A DNA stretch of 64,000 bases from Acidimicrobiia bacterium (GCA_016871175.1 VFZL01000019.1:19502-83501); one strand, 5' to 3'. Positions 53,741-63,811 are shown, counted from the stretch's first letter. Translations and numbers: made by a program. Notes: generated by a model from the sequence alone, not told the origin.

Positions 53741-56700
53741 ATGCTTGGACTGAGAACCCTTCGTTTCGGAATCGGCGCGCTGGCAGGTTTGCTCGTGACC
53801 GCGCAGGCAGCACAGGCTCAGGATGCCGGCATCGCCGGCGTCGCAAAGGACAATTCGGGTGCCGTGCTACCTGGCGTCACCGTTACCGCCGCCAGCCCGG
53901 TGCTGATCGAACAGCAGCGCGTGGCGCTCACCGACGGCGAAGGCCGGTACGTGATCACGAATCTTCGTCCCGGCACCTATAGCGTCACGTTTACGCTCGA
54001 AGGGTTCCAGACCGTCAGACGCGAAGGTATCGTCCTGGCGTCGGGGTTCACGGCGAACGTCGAAGGCGTCATGCAGGTCGGCAACCTTGCGGAGTCGATT
54101 ACGGTGACGGGTGCTGCGCCAGTCGTCGACGTGCAGAACGTCCGTCGGCAAACGGTCGTCACCAACGAGCTGCTCGAAACGCTCCCGACCAGCACGAAGA
54201 GCGTCGGTGCCCTGGCGACGCTGACCACCGGCGTCACCGGCATCGGCGACGTCGGCGGGTCGTATCAGGTCGAGCCGGGGCAGGACGTCGTCTCTGGCGG
54301 CGGCCGCTTCCACGGCAAGTCCGGGACGAAAGTCCACTTCGACGGCATGGTCATGGAGAACAGCTCCGGCAACAGCAGCTACCAGCTGAACGCCGCCGCG
54401 GTCGAAGAGATGGTCATGTCGACGAGCGGAATCTCGGCGGATACCAACGCCGACGGACTCGTCGTCAACGTGATCCCGAAAGAAGGGGCCAACTCGATCA
54501 GGGTGACGCTCGCCGGTCTCTACGCCAACAAGGGCCTCGAGGCGATCAACCTGAGCGACGCGCTCCGGCAGCGAGGTCTAGCGAACTCGAATCGGACGCG
54601 GAAGCTCTTCGATTACTCCGCCGGCATCGGCGGCCCGATCATGAAGGACAAGGTCTGGTTCTTCTTCGCGCCGCGTAGCTGGGGCCTGCAGCGCATCCAG
54701 GCCGGCACCTACTGGAACAAGACGCAGAACGTGTTCCTGACGCCGCCCGGAGCCGAGCGCAAGGTCGTGCTCTGGACCCCGTGGACCGATCGTCCCGAGG
54801 ATCGGCTCAGCGGCCGCCTCGAGTGGTACGACACGGCGATGACCCGCATCACCTACCAAGCGACGAAGAACAACAAGTTTGGGTTCACGTACGACGAGCA
54901 GCGCGGCTGCAACTGCGGTTCGGTCAGCTCCGCGCAGTCGCACGAGTACTACGTGTCATCCTATCGATTTGATCCGAATCGGCTCGTCCAGGCGACGTGG
55001 ACGTCGACGGTGACGAGCAAACTGCTGATCGAAGCTGGCTTCGCCGCGACGATCTCGCAGTGGAACATGTACTACAACCCTGGCGTGACCGACGACATCG
55101 TGCCGATCGTGGACATCGGCATCGGGCAGAACTACGGGTCGCCAAATGCCTATCTGGGTCATCCCAACGGGCGCGATCGCTACACCGAGCGTGTGGCCGT
55201 GTCGTATGTGACCGGCTCGCACAACTTCAAGGCCGGTTTTCAGACCGACCAGTTGAACACGAACACCTACTACCACGTGAACGGGAGCACGCTCTACACG
55301 TTCAACAGCGGGACGCCGGTGTTCATCACGCAGTACGCCTATCCGTACCTCCTCCGCGCAAAGGGCAAGGCCGACATGGGGGTCTTCGCGCAGGACCAGT
55401 GGAAGATTGGGAACAAACTGGCCCTCACGCTGGGCGTGCGGTTGGACTACTTCAACGCATACGTGCCCGAGCAGCGCGCTGGCTTCGGGGAGGACACCGA
55501 CGGCTATTGGGCCGGTGCGCCGACCGTCAACCCGTGGCTCGGTCAGCGCACGTTCGCGCGCGTGGACAACGTGCCGAACTGGAAGGACTGGAACCCCCGT
55601 CTGGGTGCGGCATACGATCTGTTCGGCAATGGTCGGACGGCGCTCAAAATGTCGCTCGGTCGGTACACGGCGAAACTCGGCACCGAAATCGCTGAAGGCG
55701 CCGGCGCCAACCCGATCGCATCGTCGGTCATTACGGCCGGTCGGGGCTGGACGGACACGAATCGGAACTACGTCCCAGACTGCGACCTGGGGAACTTCGC
55801 CGCCAACGGGGAGTGCGGCGCGATCAACAACGCCAACTTCGGGCGAAACAACCCGCTGGCCACCCAATACAACCCCGACGTTCTCAACGGCTACGGCAAG
55901 CGGGACTTCAACTGGGATCTGTCGACGGAGATCCAGCACCAGATCACGAACGGCGTCGGGCTGACGGCGGGGTACTACCGCAACACGGGCGGGTACTTCC
56001 GCTACAGCTTCGGCTCGCCGTTTAGCAGCCGCCAGCGCATCACCGACAACACGCTCGTCACGCCGGCTGACTACGACACGTTCTGCATCACGGCGCCGAG
56101 TAACCCCAACCTCCCGAACGGTGGAGGGTATCAAGTGTGCGGCCTCGCCGACATCAAACCCGCGAAGTTCGGTCAGGTGGCGAACGTCGTGCAGTTAGCG
56201 AAGAGCTACGGCAACTTCGTGACGAACAACAACTTCGTGAATGTCTCCATCGACGCGCGACTCAAGCGCGGCATCTTCGTGACGGGTGGCTTTGACACGG
56301 GAAAGACGGTCCAGGACCGCTGCTTCGTCGTCGACTCGCCGCAGGAGTTGCTGAACTGCCGCGTGGTGACGCCGTTCAAGGCGCAGACGCAGCTGAAGCT
56401 CCAGGGCATTGTGCCGATCGTCAAGGGGTTCGTCGCGAGTGCGGTCTGGCAGAACCTCTCTGGACCAGCCTACGACGCGAACCTCGCGGTGACGACGGCG
56501 CAGGTGGCGCAGGTGTTGGGTCGTCCGCTGTCTGGTGGCATTCAGACCATCACGGTGCCGCTGGTGGCGCCGCAGACGTTGTTCGAGGATCGCATCACGC
56601 GATTGGATCTGCGGTTAAGCAAGTCGTTCAGGTTCAACCGGTTGCGAATTCAGGCGAACCTCGATGCGTATAACGCACTGAACGCGAACCCGATTCGGTC

Positions 56701-56791
56701 GGTCAATAGCGTGTACGGCGCGGCGTGGCGGCGTCCGACGCAGATTCTCGACGCGCGCATCGTCCAGCTCGGCGGGCAGATCTCCTTCTAG
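53741..56791 (+). CDS. TonB-dependent receptor, tandem copy 1
   Basis: A 1016-residue receptor with a signal peptide (about 1-27), a carboxypeptidase-regulatory-like domain (about 28-115; GIAGVAKDNSGAVLPGVTVTAASPVLIEQQRVALTDGEGRYVITNLRPGTYSVTF), a plug domain (about 120-245) and a beta barrel ending in LGGQISF, the C-terminal Phe for barrel assembly. ATG 53741 has CGAGGAGG upstream. It is closely similar along its whole length to the next gene; both share the loop EQRGCNCGSV. Ligand unknown. A strong hairpin follows its stop. Confidence 0.92.
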   Translation: MLGLRTLRFGIGALAGLLVTAQAAQAQDAGIAGVAKDNSGAVLPGVTVTAASPVLIEQQRVALTDGEGRYVITNLRPGTYSVTFTLEGFQTVRREGIVLASGFTANVEGVMQVGNLAESITVTGAAPVVDVQNVRRQTVVTNELLETLPTSTKSVGALATLTTGVTGIGDVGGSYQVEPGQDVVSGGGRFHGKSGTKVHFDGMVMENSSGNSSYQLNAAAVEEMVMSTSGISADTNADGLVVNVIPKEGANSIRVTLAGLYANKGLEAINLSDALRQRGLANSNRTRKLFDYSAGIGGPIMKDKVWFFFAPRSWGLQRIQAGTYWNKTQNVFLTPPGAERKVVLWTPWTDRPEDRLSGRLEWYDTAMTRITYQATKNNKFGFTYDEQRGCNCGSVSSAQSHEYYVSSYRFDPNRLVQATWTSTVTSKLLIEAGFAATISQWNMYYNPGVTDDIVPIVDIGIGQNYGSPNAYLGHPNGRDRYTERVAVSYVTGSHNFKAGFQTDQLNTNTYYHVNGSTLYTFNSGTPVFITQYAYPYLLRAKGKADMGVFAQDQWKIGNKLALTLGVRLDYFNAYVPEQRAGFGEDTDGYWAGAPTVNPWLGQRTFARVDNVPNWKDWNPRLGAAYDLFGNGRTALKMSLGRYTAKLGTEIAEGAGANPIASSVITAGRGWTDTNRNYVPDCDLGNFAANGECGAINNANFGRNNPLATQYNPDVLNGYGKRDFNWDLSTEIQHQITNGVGLTAGYYRNTGGYFRYSFGSPFSSRQRITDNTLVTPADYDTFCITAPSNPNLPNGGGYQVCGLADIKPAKFGQVANVVQLAKSYGNFVTNNNFVNVSIDARLKRGIFVTGGFDTGKTVQDRCFVVDSPQELLNCRVVTPFKAQTQLKLQGIVPIVKGFVASAVWQNLSGPAYDANLAVTTAQVAQVLGRPLSGGIQTITVPLVAPQTLFEDRITRLDLRLSKSFRFNRLRIQANLDAYNALNANPIRSVNSVYGAAWRRPTQILDARIVQLGGQISF

Positions 56792-56804
56792 ACGCGTTCG
56801 GTCG

Positions 56805-56837
56805 GGGAGGGGGACGACCGGCGGTCGTCCCCCTCCC
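56805..56837 (+). terminator. Strong hairpin after TonB-dependent receptor 1
   Basis: GGGAGGGGGACGACC (56805-56819) and GGTCGTCCCCCTCCC (56823-56837) form a perfect 15-bp stem with a 3-nt loop, 13 nt after the stop codon. No T-run follows, so it may rely on the stem alone, as is common in high-GC genomes. Confidence 0.75.
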
Positions 56838-56949
56838 ATCGTGGCCCCTCAAGAACGACCCCGCCGACTCTCACTCCGAAAGATTGGAGAGTCTCCTCGC
56901 CGTTCGCCGTTTAAGGAGTTCCCGAGCACCCGTCTAGCACTCTTTTGAT

Positions 56950-56978
56950 TTGACCCCTCGGACTCGATGGGATAAAAG
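56950..56978 (+). promoter_or_regulatory. Promoter of the second tandem TonB-dependent receptor
   Basis: TTGACC (56950-56955), a 17-nt spacer and TAAAAG (56973-56978). Just after it the leader holds the inverted repeat CACGGC...GCCGTG, and the ATG is about 110 nt downstream. The remaining sequence of the 295-nt gap shows nothing else. Confidence 0.5.
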
Positions 56979-57086
56979 CACGGCCGTCGACAAAAGCCGT
57001 GTCTTGCTCTGGGCCCGTCGCAGGCCTCTCGCGAGCTTTGGCTGTGGTCGCCTCGGCAGAAGCATGACCAAGGTCAGGAGGTTCAA

Positions 57087-60000
57087 ATGAATGCGACGAT
57101 TCTTCGCGGCTGCTCGTTAGGGCTCCTCGGACTGCTGCTCTCGGCGACTGCCGTCTTCGCCCAGGCGACGGAGGCCGGCATCGCCGGCATCGTCAGGGAC
57201 TCTTCCGGTGGCGTGCTCCCCGGCGTCACCGTGGCGGCGACAAGCCCCGTGCTCATCGAGCAGCAACGCGCCGCGGTGACCGATGGCGAAGGCCGGTACA
57301 TCATCACCGCGCTCAGGCCCGGCACCTACGCGGTGACGTTCACCCTCGAAGGCTTTACGACGGTCAAGAGCGAGAACGTCGAGCTCCGCACCGGCTTCAC
57401 CGCCAACGTCGAGGCGGAGATGCGCGTTGGCAGCCTGGCGGAGACGATTACCGTGTCGACCGCCGCGCCCTTAGTCGACGTGCAGAACGTTCGTCGTCAG
57501 CAGGTCGTCACGGACGAGCTGATGAATGCGCTGCCGACCAGCACGAAGAGCATCTCCTCGCTGGCCTCCCTGACGACCGGGTTGACCGGACTTGGTGATA
57601 TCGGCGGTCAGTACCAAGTGGAGCCGGGCAACGACGTCGTCTCCGGCGGCGGATCGTTTCACGGCAAGTCGGGCACGAAGGTGTCCTACGACGGCATGGG
57701 GATGGAGAACAGCTCGGGTAATAGCAGTTATCAGCTGACTGCCTCGTCCATTGAAGAGATCGTCATGTCGACCAGCGGCATCTCGGCGGACACGAACGCC
57801 GATGGCGCTGTGGTCAACGTCATTCCGAAGGAAGGCAGCAACACGTTCAGGTTCATGCTGGGGGGCGCTTTCTCGAACCGGCGCATGGAGGCCAACAACC
57901 TCGATGACAACCTGCGCGCCCGAGGCCTGAACAGCTCGACGAAGACCTCGAAACTGTTCGACGAATGGGGCAGCGTCGGCGGACCCCTCAAGCGTGATCG
58001 CATCTGGTTCTTCGCGACCGCGAGGAGCTGGGGCTTCGCTCGCCAGGGCGCCGGCGTCTACTGGAACAGGACGCAGAACGACTTTCTGACGCCGCCGAAC
58101 GCCGAGGCCAAGGTCGTCAGGTGGACGCCGTGGGTGGATCGTCCTCTGGATCGCCAGAGCGGACGCCTTGAGTGGTACGACTCCGGACTCACTCGCATCA
58201 CGTATCAAGCGAGCCGGAAGAACAAGATCGGCTTCACGTACGACGAGCAGCGCGGCTGTAACTGCGGCTCAGTGACGTCGGGTCAGTCGCAGGAGTACTA
58301 TCTGGCGCAATATCGCTTCGATCCCAACCGCCTGCTCCAGGCGACGTGGACGTCGACGATTACTGGCAAGCTCCTGTTGGAGGCTGGGTTCGCCGCCACG
58401 ATCTCGCAGTGGAACATGTATTACAACCAGGGCGTGAACAACAACATCGTGAGCGTCATCGATGTGGGTCGCGGTATCTCGTACGGCGCGCCCGTCGTGT
58501 ACCTGGGCCATCCGAACGGCCGGGATCGCTTCACCCAGCGCGCCTCCCTCTCGTACGTGACCGGTTCCCACAACTTCAAGGCCGGCTTCCAGACCGATGA
58601 GGCCAACACCACCACGTACTGGCAGTCGAACCAGAACCGGTACTACATCTTCTTCAACGACGCACCAATTCTGCTGACCCAGTGGGCGACCCCGTACCGG
58701 ACGGCGGCTCGTGTGAAGGCGGACATGGGCATCTATGCGCAGGACCAGTGGAAGGTGACGAACAAGATGACCCTCAACATCGGGTTGCGATGGGACTACT
58801 TCAACAGCTACGTCCCTGAGCAGTCGGCTGGTTTTCCTCAAGAAACGGACGGCTATTTCCAGAATCCGCCGGTCAATCCGTGGCTCGGTCAGCGCAGGTA
58901 CGACGCGGTATACGACGTGCCCAGCTGGAAGGACTTCAATCCTCGGATGGGAATCGCCTACGATCTCAAGGGGGACGGTCGGACCGCGCTCAAGTTCACG
59001 GCCGGCCGCTACGTGGCCAAGCTCGGCACCGATGATATTGCGGCCAACATCGCAAGCCCGATCACGCGCTCGATCACGTCGACGAGCCGCGGCTGGACCG
59101 ACACCAACGGTAACTACGTGCCGGATTGCGACCTCGGCAATCGGGCCGCCAACGGCGAGTGCGGTGCCCTGGCGAACCAGTTCTTCGGGCAGAACAATCC
59201 GAACGCCGTGCAGATCGATCCGGCGATCCTCAGCGGCTATGCGAAACGGGACTCGAATTGGGATATCACCGCGGAGATCCAGCGGCAGCTGACCAGAGGG
59301 ATCGGGATCACCGGCGGATACTACTTCAACAACGGCGGTTACTTCCGCTATGCCTTCGGCAGTCCGTTCAGCAGCAAGGTGCGAGCCACTGATAACAGAG
59401 CGGTCAAACCGGCGGACTACGACCCGTACTGCATCACGGCTCCGAGTAACCCGGCGCTTCCGAATGGCGGCGGGTATCAGGTCTGCGACCTTGCCGACAT
59501 CAAGCCCGAGAAGTTCGGCCAGGTTGAAAACTACGTGACGCTCTCGGATAACTTCGGGCGGTTCATCAGCCGGAATGACTTTGTCGGCTTCACGATCGAC
59601 GCGCGCCTACCCAAGAGCATCCGCCTAAACGGTGGGTTCGACACGGGACGGTCCGTGCTCGACCGCTGCTTCGTCGTCGATTCACCGCAGGAGAAGCTGT
59701 ACTGCAAGGTCGTCACGCCGTTCAAGGGTCAGACGCAGTTCAAGTTCAACGGCGTGGTGCCGATCAAGTACGACTTCGCGTTCGCCTTTACGTGGCAGAA
59801 CCTCTCGGGTCCCGACTACAATGCGGAATACTCTGCGTCGAACGCCGAAATCGCGCCTTCGCTCGGCCGCAACCTGTCGGGCGGACGAACGAACCTCGGT
59901 CAGGCCGATACCATCCGGCTGGTCGCGCCCAAGACGCTGTTCGAAGATCGGATTTCCCGACTCGACCTGCGCCTGAGCAAGTCGTTCAAGATTCAGCGCT

Positions 60001-60149
60001 ATCGCCTGCAGCTCAATCTTGATGCGTACAACGCCCTGAACTCGAACGCGATTCGTGCGGTGAATAGCGTGTACGGCTCGGCCTGGCGGACGCCGCTGCA
60101 GATTCTCGACCCGCGGCTCGTCCAAGTCGGCGGTCAAGTGAGCTTCTGA
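57087..60149 (+). CDS. TonB-dependent receptor, tandem copy 2
   Basis: A 1020-residue receptor with signal peptide, carboxypeptidase-regulatory-like domain (about 28-115; GIAGIVRDSSGGVLPGVTVAATSPVLIEQQRAAVTDGEGRYIITALRPGTYAVTF), plug and beta barrel ending in VGGQVSF. ATG 57087 is preceded by CAGGAGG. It is so similar to copy 1 through the plug and barrel, including the EQRGCNCGSV loop, that it arose by tandem duplication. The gap between the two carries its own promoter, so they may be expressed separately. Ligand unknown. Confidence 0.92.
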   Translation: MNATILRGCSLGLLGLLLSATAVFAQATEAGIAGIVRDSSGGVLPGVTVAATSPVLIEQQRAAVTDGEGRYIITALRPGTYAVTFTLEGFTTVKSENVELRTGFTANVEAEMRVGSLAETITVSTAAPLVDVQNVRRQQVVTDELMNALPTSTKSISSLASLTTGLTGLGDIGGQYQVEPGNDVVSGGGSFHGKSGTKVSYDGMGMENSSGNSSYQLTASSIEEIVMSTSGISADTNADGAVVNVIPKEGSNTFRFMLGGAFSNRRMEANNLDDNLRARGLNSSTKTSKLFDEWGSVGGPLKRDRIWFFATARSWGFARQGAGVYWNRTQNDFLTPPNAEAKVVRWTPWVDRPLDRQSGRLEWYDSGLTRITYQASRKNKIGFTYDEQRGCNCGSVTSGQSQEYYLAQYRFDPNRLLQATWTSTITGKLLLEAGFAATISQWNMYYNQGVNNNIVSVIDVGRGISYGAPVVYLGHPNGRDRFTQRASLSYVTGSHNFKAGFQTDEANTTTYWQSNQNRYYIFFNDAPILLTQWATPYRTAARVKADMGIYAQDQWKVTNKMTLNIGLRWDYFNSYVPEQSAGFPQETDGYFQNPPVNPWLGQRRYDAVYDVPSWKDFNPRMGIAYDLKGDGRTALKFTAGRYVAKLGTDDIAANIASPITRSITSTSRGWTDTNGNYVPDCDLGNRAANGECGALANQFFGQNNPNAVQIDPAILSGYAKRDSNWDITAEIQRQLTRGIGITGGYYFNNGGYFRYAFGSPFSSKVRATDNRAVKPADYDPYCITAPSNPALPNGGGYQVCDLADIKPEKFGQVENYVTLSDNFGRFISRNDFVGFTIDARLPKSIRLNGGFDTGRSVLDRCFVVDSPQEKLYCKVVTPFKGQTQFKFNGVVPIKYDFAFAFTWQNLSGPDYNAEYSASNAEIAPSLGRNLSGGRTNLGQADTIRLVAPKTLFEDRISRLDLRLSKSFKIQRYRLQLNLDAYNALNSNAIRAVNSVYGSAWRTPLQILDPRLVQVGGQVSF

Positions 60150-60172
60150 TCACGACCACGCTCTCGGCGATC

Positions 60173-60203
60173 AGCTGTCAGTGTGGAGTCGTGGCTGACA
60201 GCT
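60173..60203. repeat. AGCTGTCA inverted repeat
   Basis: AGCTGTCA (60173-60180) and TGACAGCT (60196-60203) are perfect complements with a 15-nt loop. AGCTGACAGCT also occurs at about 17069-17079, hinting at a dispersed intergenic element. Confidence 0.5.
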
Positions 60204-60245
60204 CGTCGCTCAGACCTGACGATAGGTTCGAGTCTTCACAATGAT

Positions 60246-60272
60246 GGCCGCGGTCTTTCGATGGTCGCGGCC
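60246..60272. terminator. Convergent bidirectional terminator
   Basis: GGCCGCGGTC and GGTCGCGGCC form a 10-bp stem (two G-U pairs) with a TTTCGAT loop, in the 150-nt gap between the receptor and the convergent TPR gene. GTCTTCC follows on the plus strand. Confidence 0.65.
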
Positions 60273-60299
60273 GTCTTCCTCCGACCAAGCCATGGACCG

Positions 60300-61967
60300 C
60301 TAACGCAGTTCATCCTCCGTAAACGGCACTCGGCAAGGTTCGCGGCGTTCGTAGCGCTGGAGGTTGGCGTTCAGTCGAGCCACAACGGTCGGCAGCTTCA
60401 GGCGTTCAGCGCCCTCGATGACACTACGTTGGACGGAGGTAGCCTGTGCGAACTCGCCGAGCTCGGCCAGCATCATCGCAGTGGTCTCGCCCAGTTCTAG
60501 CGATTGGCTTTCCTTGGCGATCAGACGATCGACGAGCGCCTTGGCTTGCCGTCCGTCGCGGACGGACGCCTCCGGTGCGGCTGACAACAACCGGGCGAGC
60601 GCATGCGTGATCATCGGCTGGTCCGGATAGAGCTTCGCCGCGCCCGACAGGCGATCCCGCGCATCTTTGTACCGCCCGAGTCGAATCAGGGCCATCCCGT
60701 AGCCCGAGAGCGCCTCGGCGTGCGTCGGCTCGAGGGCCAGGGCTTGGTCGAAGTGGGCGAGTGATTCGCCTGGACGTCCACTCCTGGCGAGCGCCCACCC
60801 AAGTTGCACGCGCGCCTGCACGAATCCCGGCTCGTTCTTCAGCGCGGTCTCGAAGTTCGGAATCGCAATGTCGTAACGCTGACTATCCGCCGAGAGGACG
60901 CCGAGGCTGAAGTAGGCGCGCGCGTACTCTGGATGCGTGCGGACGACTTGCTCCCACGCCGCCACTGCGCCAGGACCATCACCCACCTGCGCCAACGCCG
61001 TCCCAAGCCGATGCCGCAGCGACGGATCAGTGGGACGAATCGCCAACCCCTTGCGGAACTGATCGGCCGCCGCCGCCCAATTACCGGCACTGAGTTCGGC
61101 GCCGCCGCGAACGTTATAGGCCTCCGCGCTCTGGAGGAGCGTATCGACCGCCTGCATCAGCGGATCGCTCGGCCGCGGCTCGAGGTCGCCCTTGATCGCC
61201 AGCTCCGCTTCCGCCTTCGCGAGATCGCCCCGGCCGCGATAGGCCATCGCGAGCGGATAGTGCACGCCCGTCGCTGCCGGCTCGAGCGTCTGCGTGCGCT
61301 CGAGATGGCGGACGGCCGCGGCGTAGTCGCGTCGTGCGAGCGCCGTCCGTCCCGCGCCGAAGTGTGCGGCCGCCGATCCGTCGCTCATCGACAGCGCTTT
61401 GCCGAAAAGTGGCTCCGCCGCATCGGGGCGGCCCTGCGCGAGGTACACGTCCCCGAGCCACACCGTGATCGCGAGGTCGTTCGGCAGTCGTTGTCTGGCT
61501 TTCTCGAACCATTCGGCGGCCTTGTCGAGCGGACCCTTCGTCCGATAGACGTGCCCCAAGTAGTACGGCCATCGGGGATCGTCGCTCGCCAGTTGGTGCG
61601 CGTTGAGGTAGCTCGCCTCGGCCCCCTCGAAGGCGGTCGCGGCGTGGAGGATCTTGCCGAGCTCGCCGTAGGCGTGGGCCAGCGCGGGCCTCGCGGTCGG
61701 CTGCTGCAGCGCGACCTCGACCGTCGCCCGACGTGACGCGAATTGCTCGCGAACTGACGCATCGCTGCTGTGCAGATCCGGCATCGGCACGGCGCGCAGG
61801 CCAAGGTCGGCCGGGGCCTGCAGCGAGCCCGGCCCGGCGTTCGATGTGGCGTCGGATCCGGGAGCGGCCGGTGCGGCGGCAGCCGGCGCCTCGCGGTGAG
61901 TATCCGAGCCGCAAGCGGCCGCGCTGACGAGGGCGAGGAAGGCCGTTTCGGCCGCGAGCGACCTCAT
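60300..61967 (-). CDS. TPR lipoprotein
   Basis: A 555-residue predicted lipoprotein (lipobox SAAC, Cys about 19). Most of it is tetratricopeptide repeats from about 95 to 520 (AYGELGKILHAATAFEGAEASYLNAH, YYLGHVYRTKGPLDKAAEWFEKAR, WLGDVYLAQGRPDAAEPLFGKAL and later copies), a scaffold for protein binding. The start at 61967 overlaps the preceding gene's stop by 4 nt (ATGA), so it is translated with the CRTAC1 lipoprotein. The pair mirrors the fusion seen in the giant protein at 38694-42176. Partner unknown. Confidence 0.85.
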   Translation of the reverse strand: MRSLAAETAFLALVSAAACGSDTHREAPAAAAPAAPGSDATSNAGPGSLQAPADLGLRAVPMPDLHSSDASVREQFASRRATVEVALQQPTARPALAHAYGELGKILHAATAFEGAEASYLNAHQLASDDPRWPYYLGHVYRTKGPLDKAAEWFEKARQRLPNDLAITVWLGDVYLAQGRPDAAEPLFGKALSMSDGSAAAHFGAGRTALARRDYAAAVRHLERTQTLEPAATGVHYPLAMAYRGRGDLAKAEAELAIKGDLEPRPSDPLMQAVDTLLQSAEAYNVRGGAELSAGNWAAAADQFRKGLAIRPTDPSLRHRLGTALAQVGDGPGAVAAWEQVVRTHPEYARAYFSLGVLSADSQRYDIAIPNFETALKNEPGFVQARVQLGWALARSGRPGESLAHFDQALALEPTHAEALSGYGMALIRLGRYKDARDRLSGAAKLYPDQPMITHALARLLSAAPEASVRDGRQAKALVDRLIAKESQSLELGETTAMMLAELGEFAQATSVQRSVIEGAERLKLPTVVARLNANLQRYERREPCRVPFTEDELR

Positions 61968-63811
61968 TCTTTCGCCCCTTCGCCCTGCCTCAGCGCGTGC
62001 CATCGATCGATGGCCATGCCGCGCCACTCGGAGGTCGTGCCGTCCGGCCAGTGAACGCGAACGGCGTCGAGCGGACCTGCGCTCTCGCCCAGGCCGATGA
62101 GGACTCGCGGATCGTTCGCCGACGCGTAGCTACCATCGGACCGCGCGCGCCGGCGCAGAGTCGGCGCGCCCGCACGGACCACTTCGATGCGGGCGCCCAC
62201 CATGTCGCGTTTGCCCTGCGCGTCCAGGAGACGCAGGCCGATCCAGTGTGCATCGCTCCGATAAGTGTTGACCAACACACGCGCGGCCGCATTGACGTTG
62301 GCCACCACCAGGTCCGTGTCGCCGTCGTTGTCCAAATCGCCGAAGGCGACACCGCGGCTCACTTCGATGGCCTCGAACGCCGCGCCCGCCTTGGACGAGA
62401 CATTCTCGAAGGTGCCATCTCGTCGATTTCTAAAGAGTTGCTTTCGCTCCCCATACGGAAACGGGTCGTTCGGTCGCTCACGAATCGCCTCGATGGCGCC
62501 GTTGGCGATGAAGAGATCGAGCCACCCGTCGTGGTCATAGTCGAACCACGCCGTCCCGAAGCCCGTGTAGCCGCGGCTCTGCGGACCGAGCCCGCTCGGG
62601 GCGCTGCGGTCCTCGAAGAGGCCCGTTCCATCGTTCACGTAGAGATTGTTGCCCTCGGTCGGGAGCTGCGTCGTGAACAGATCCTCATCACCGTCGTTGT
62701 CGAAGTCGCCAGCGTCGACCCCCATGCTGCCTTTCGGCCGGCCATCGGCTGCGAGGGCCGCGCCGGCCAGCAGAGCGGTGTTCTTGAACGTGCCGTCGCG
62801 CTGATTCATCCAGAGCACGTTTTCCTTGCCGTCGTTCGCGACGTAGACGTCCAGCCATCCGTCGCTATCGAAATCCGCGGTGCTGACGCCGAGCGCAGGT
62901 CCGTAGGGTCCACCTTTGAGGGCGGTTCCCGTGACATCGGCGAACGTGCCGTTCCCTTCGTTGTGAAACAGGCGATCGCCTTGCGGTCGATAGACCGCTG
63001 GCGTGCAGTAGTCGCGGCGCCCCGTCAGACCGGTGCACTTCTGGTCGGATCCGATATCCCACCGTACGTAGTTGCCGACATAGAGGTCGAGCCATCCGTC
63101 CCGGTCGTAGTCGAAGAACGATGCCGAGACAGCCCATCCGGGGTCGTCGGTGCGGCTCTTCTTCGAGATGTCGGAGAACGTACCGTCGCAGTTATTGCGC
63201 AGGAGTTGATTCGGACCGACATTGGTCAGGTAGAGGTCGGTGCACCCATCGTTGTCGATATCGCCCGTGGCGACGCCCATACCGTAGCCCGTGGCGACGA
63301 TTCCCGCACGTTCGGTGACATCGACGAACCGAAGCCGCCGAGACCCGTCCCCACCAACCGCGAGCTCGTTCCGAAACAGCCGCCCTCCGTGTGAGGCCGC
63401 GCCAGTCGTCGGGGCCGCCCCTCCAGATGCCGCGCCGCCCTTATCGAGCGCCCGGGCCTGCGTGAAATACAGGTCGAGGTCCCCGTCGTTGTCGAAGTCG
63501 ACCATCGCCACGCCTGCCGGCAGCATCTCCGGGAAGTAGAACTGCCCCGCCATCCCATTGGTGTGTGTGAACGCCAGCCCCGACTCCGCCGCTCGATCGA
63601 CGAACCAGTCCTGCGCGCGCACGGTGTCCGCGACCGCCGACGGAGCGTGCGGGGCATCGTTGGGGTGGGCAGGTTCGGTGGAGCGGGGCTGATGGCAGCT
63701 GACCAGCACGGTGGACGCCGTCGCGCTCGCGACGATGGCCGTGATGGCTGCCCGGTGCGTGCGCTCCGGAAACCTAAGCCAGGTTTCGCGTGTTCGTGCC
63801 TTCGTGGCCAC
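61964..63811 (-). CDS. CRTAC1-type FG-GAP / ASPIC-UnbV lipoprotein
   Basis: A 615-residue protein with a lipobox (VLVSC, Cys about 39). FG-GAP repeats run from about 100 to 510 (DFDNDGDLDLYFTQAR, DIDNDGCTDLYLTNVG, DYDRDGWLDLYVGNYV, DFDSDGWLDVYVAND, DFDNDGDEDLFTTQLP, DYDHDGWLDLFIANG, DLDNDGDTDLVVANV), followed by an ASPIC/UnbV domain (about 520-600; GARIEVVRAGAPTLRRRARSDG). The start is a GTG at 63811 with no strong ribosome binding site. A truncated paralog lies at 42569-43174. It is first in the operon; a TPR lipoprotein is second. Confidence 0.88.
   Translation of the reverse strand: MATKARTRETWLRFPERTHRAAITAIVASATASTVLVSCHQPRSTEPAHPNDAPHAPSAVADTVRAQDWFVDRAAESGLAFTHTNGMAGQFYFPEMLPAGVAMVDFDNDGDLDLYFTQARALDKGGAASGGAAPTTGAASHGGRLFRNELAVGGDGSRRLRFVDVTERAGIVATGYGMGVATGDIDNDGCTDLYLTNVGPNQLLRNNCDGTFSDISKKSRTDDPGWAVSASFFDYDRDGWLDLYVGNYVRWDIGSDQKCTGLTGRRDYCTPAVYRPQGDRLFHNEGNGTFADVTGTALKGGPYGPALGVSTADFDSDGWLDVYVANDGKENVLWMNQRDGTFKNTALLAGAALAADGRPKGSMGVDAGDFDNDGDEDLFTTQLPTEGNNLYVNDGTGLFEDRSAPSGLGPQSRGYTGFGTAWFDYDHDGWLDLFIANGAIEAIRERPNDPFPYGERKQLFRNRRDGTFENVSSKAGAAFEAIEVSRGVAFGDLDNDGDTDLVVANVNAAARVLVNTYRSDAHWIGLRLLDAQGKRDMVGARIEVVRAGAPTLRRRARSDGSYASANDPRVLIGLGESAGPLDAVRVHWPDGTTSEWRGMAIDRWHALRQGEGAKE

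Noticed and set aside
56979..57086. A possible riboswitch in the leader of the second tandem receptor.
   Set aside because: It has a hairpin but no match to cobalamin or cyclic-di-GMP riboswitch cores that I can see.
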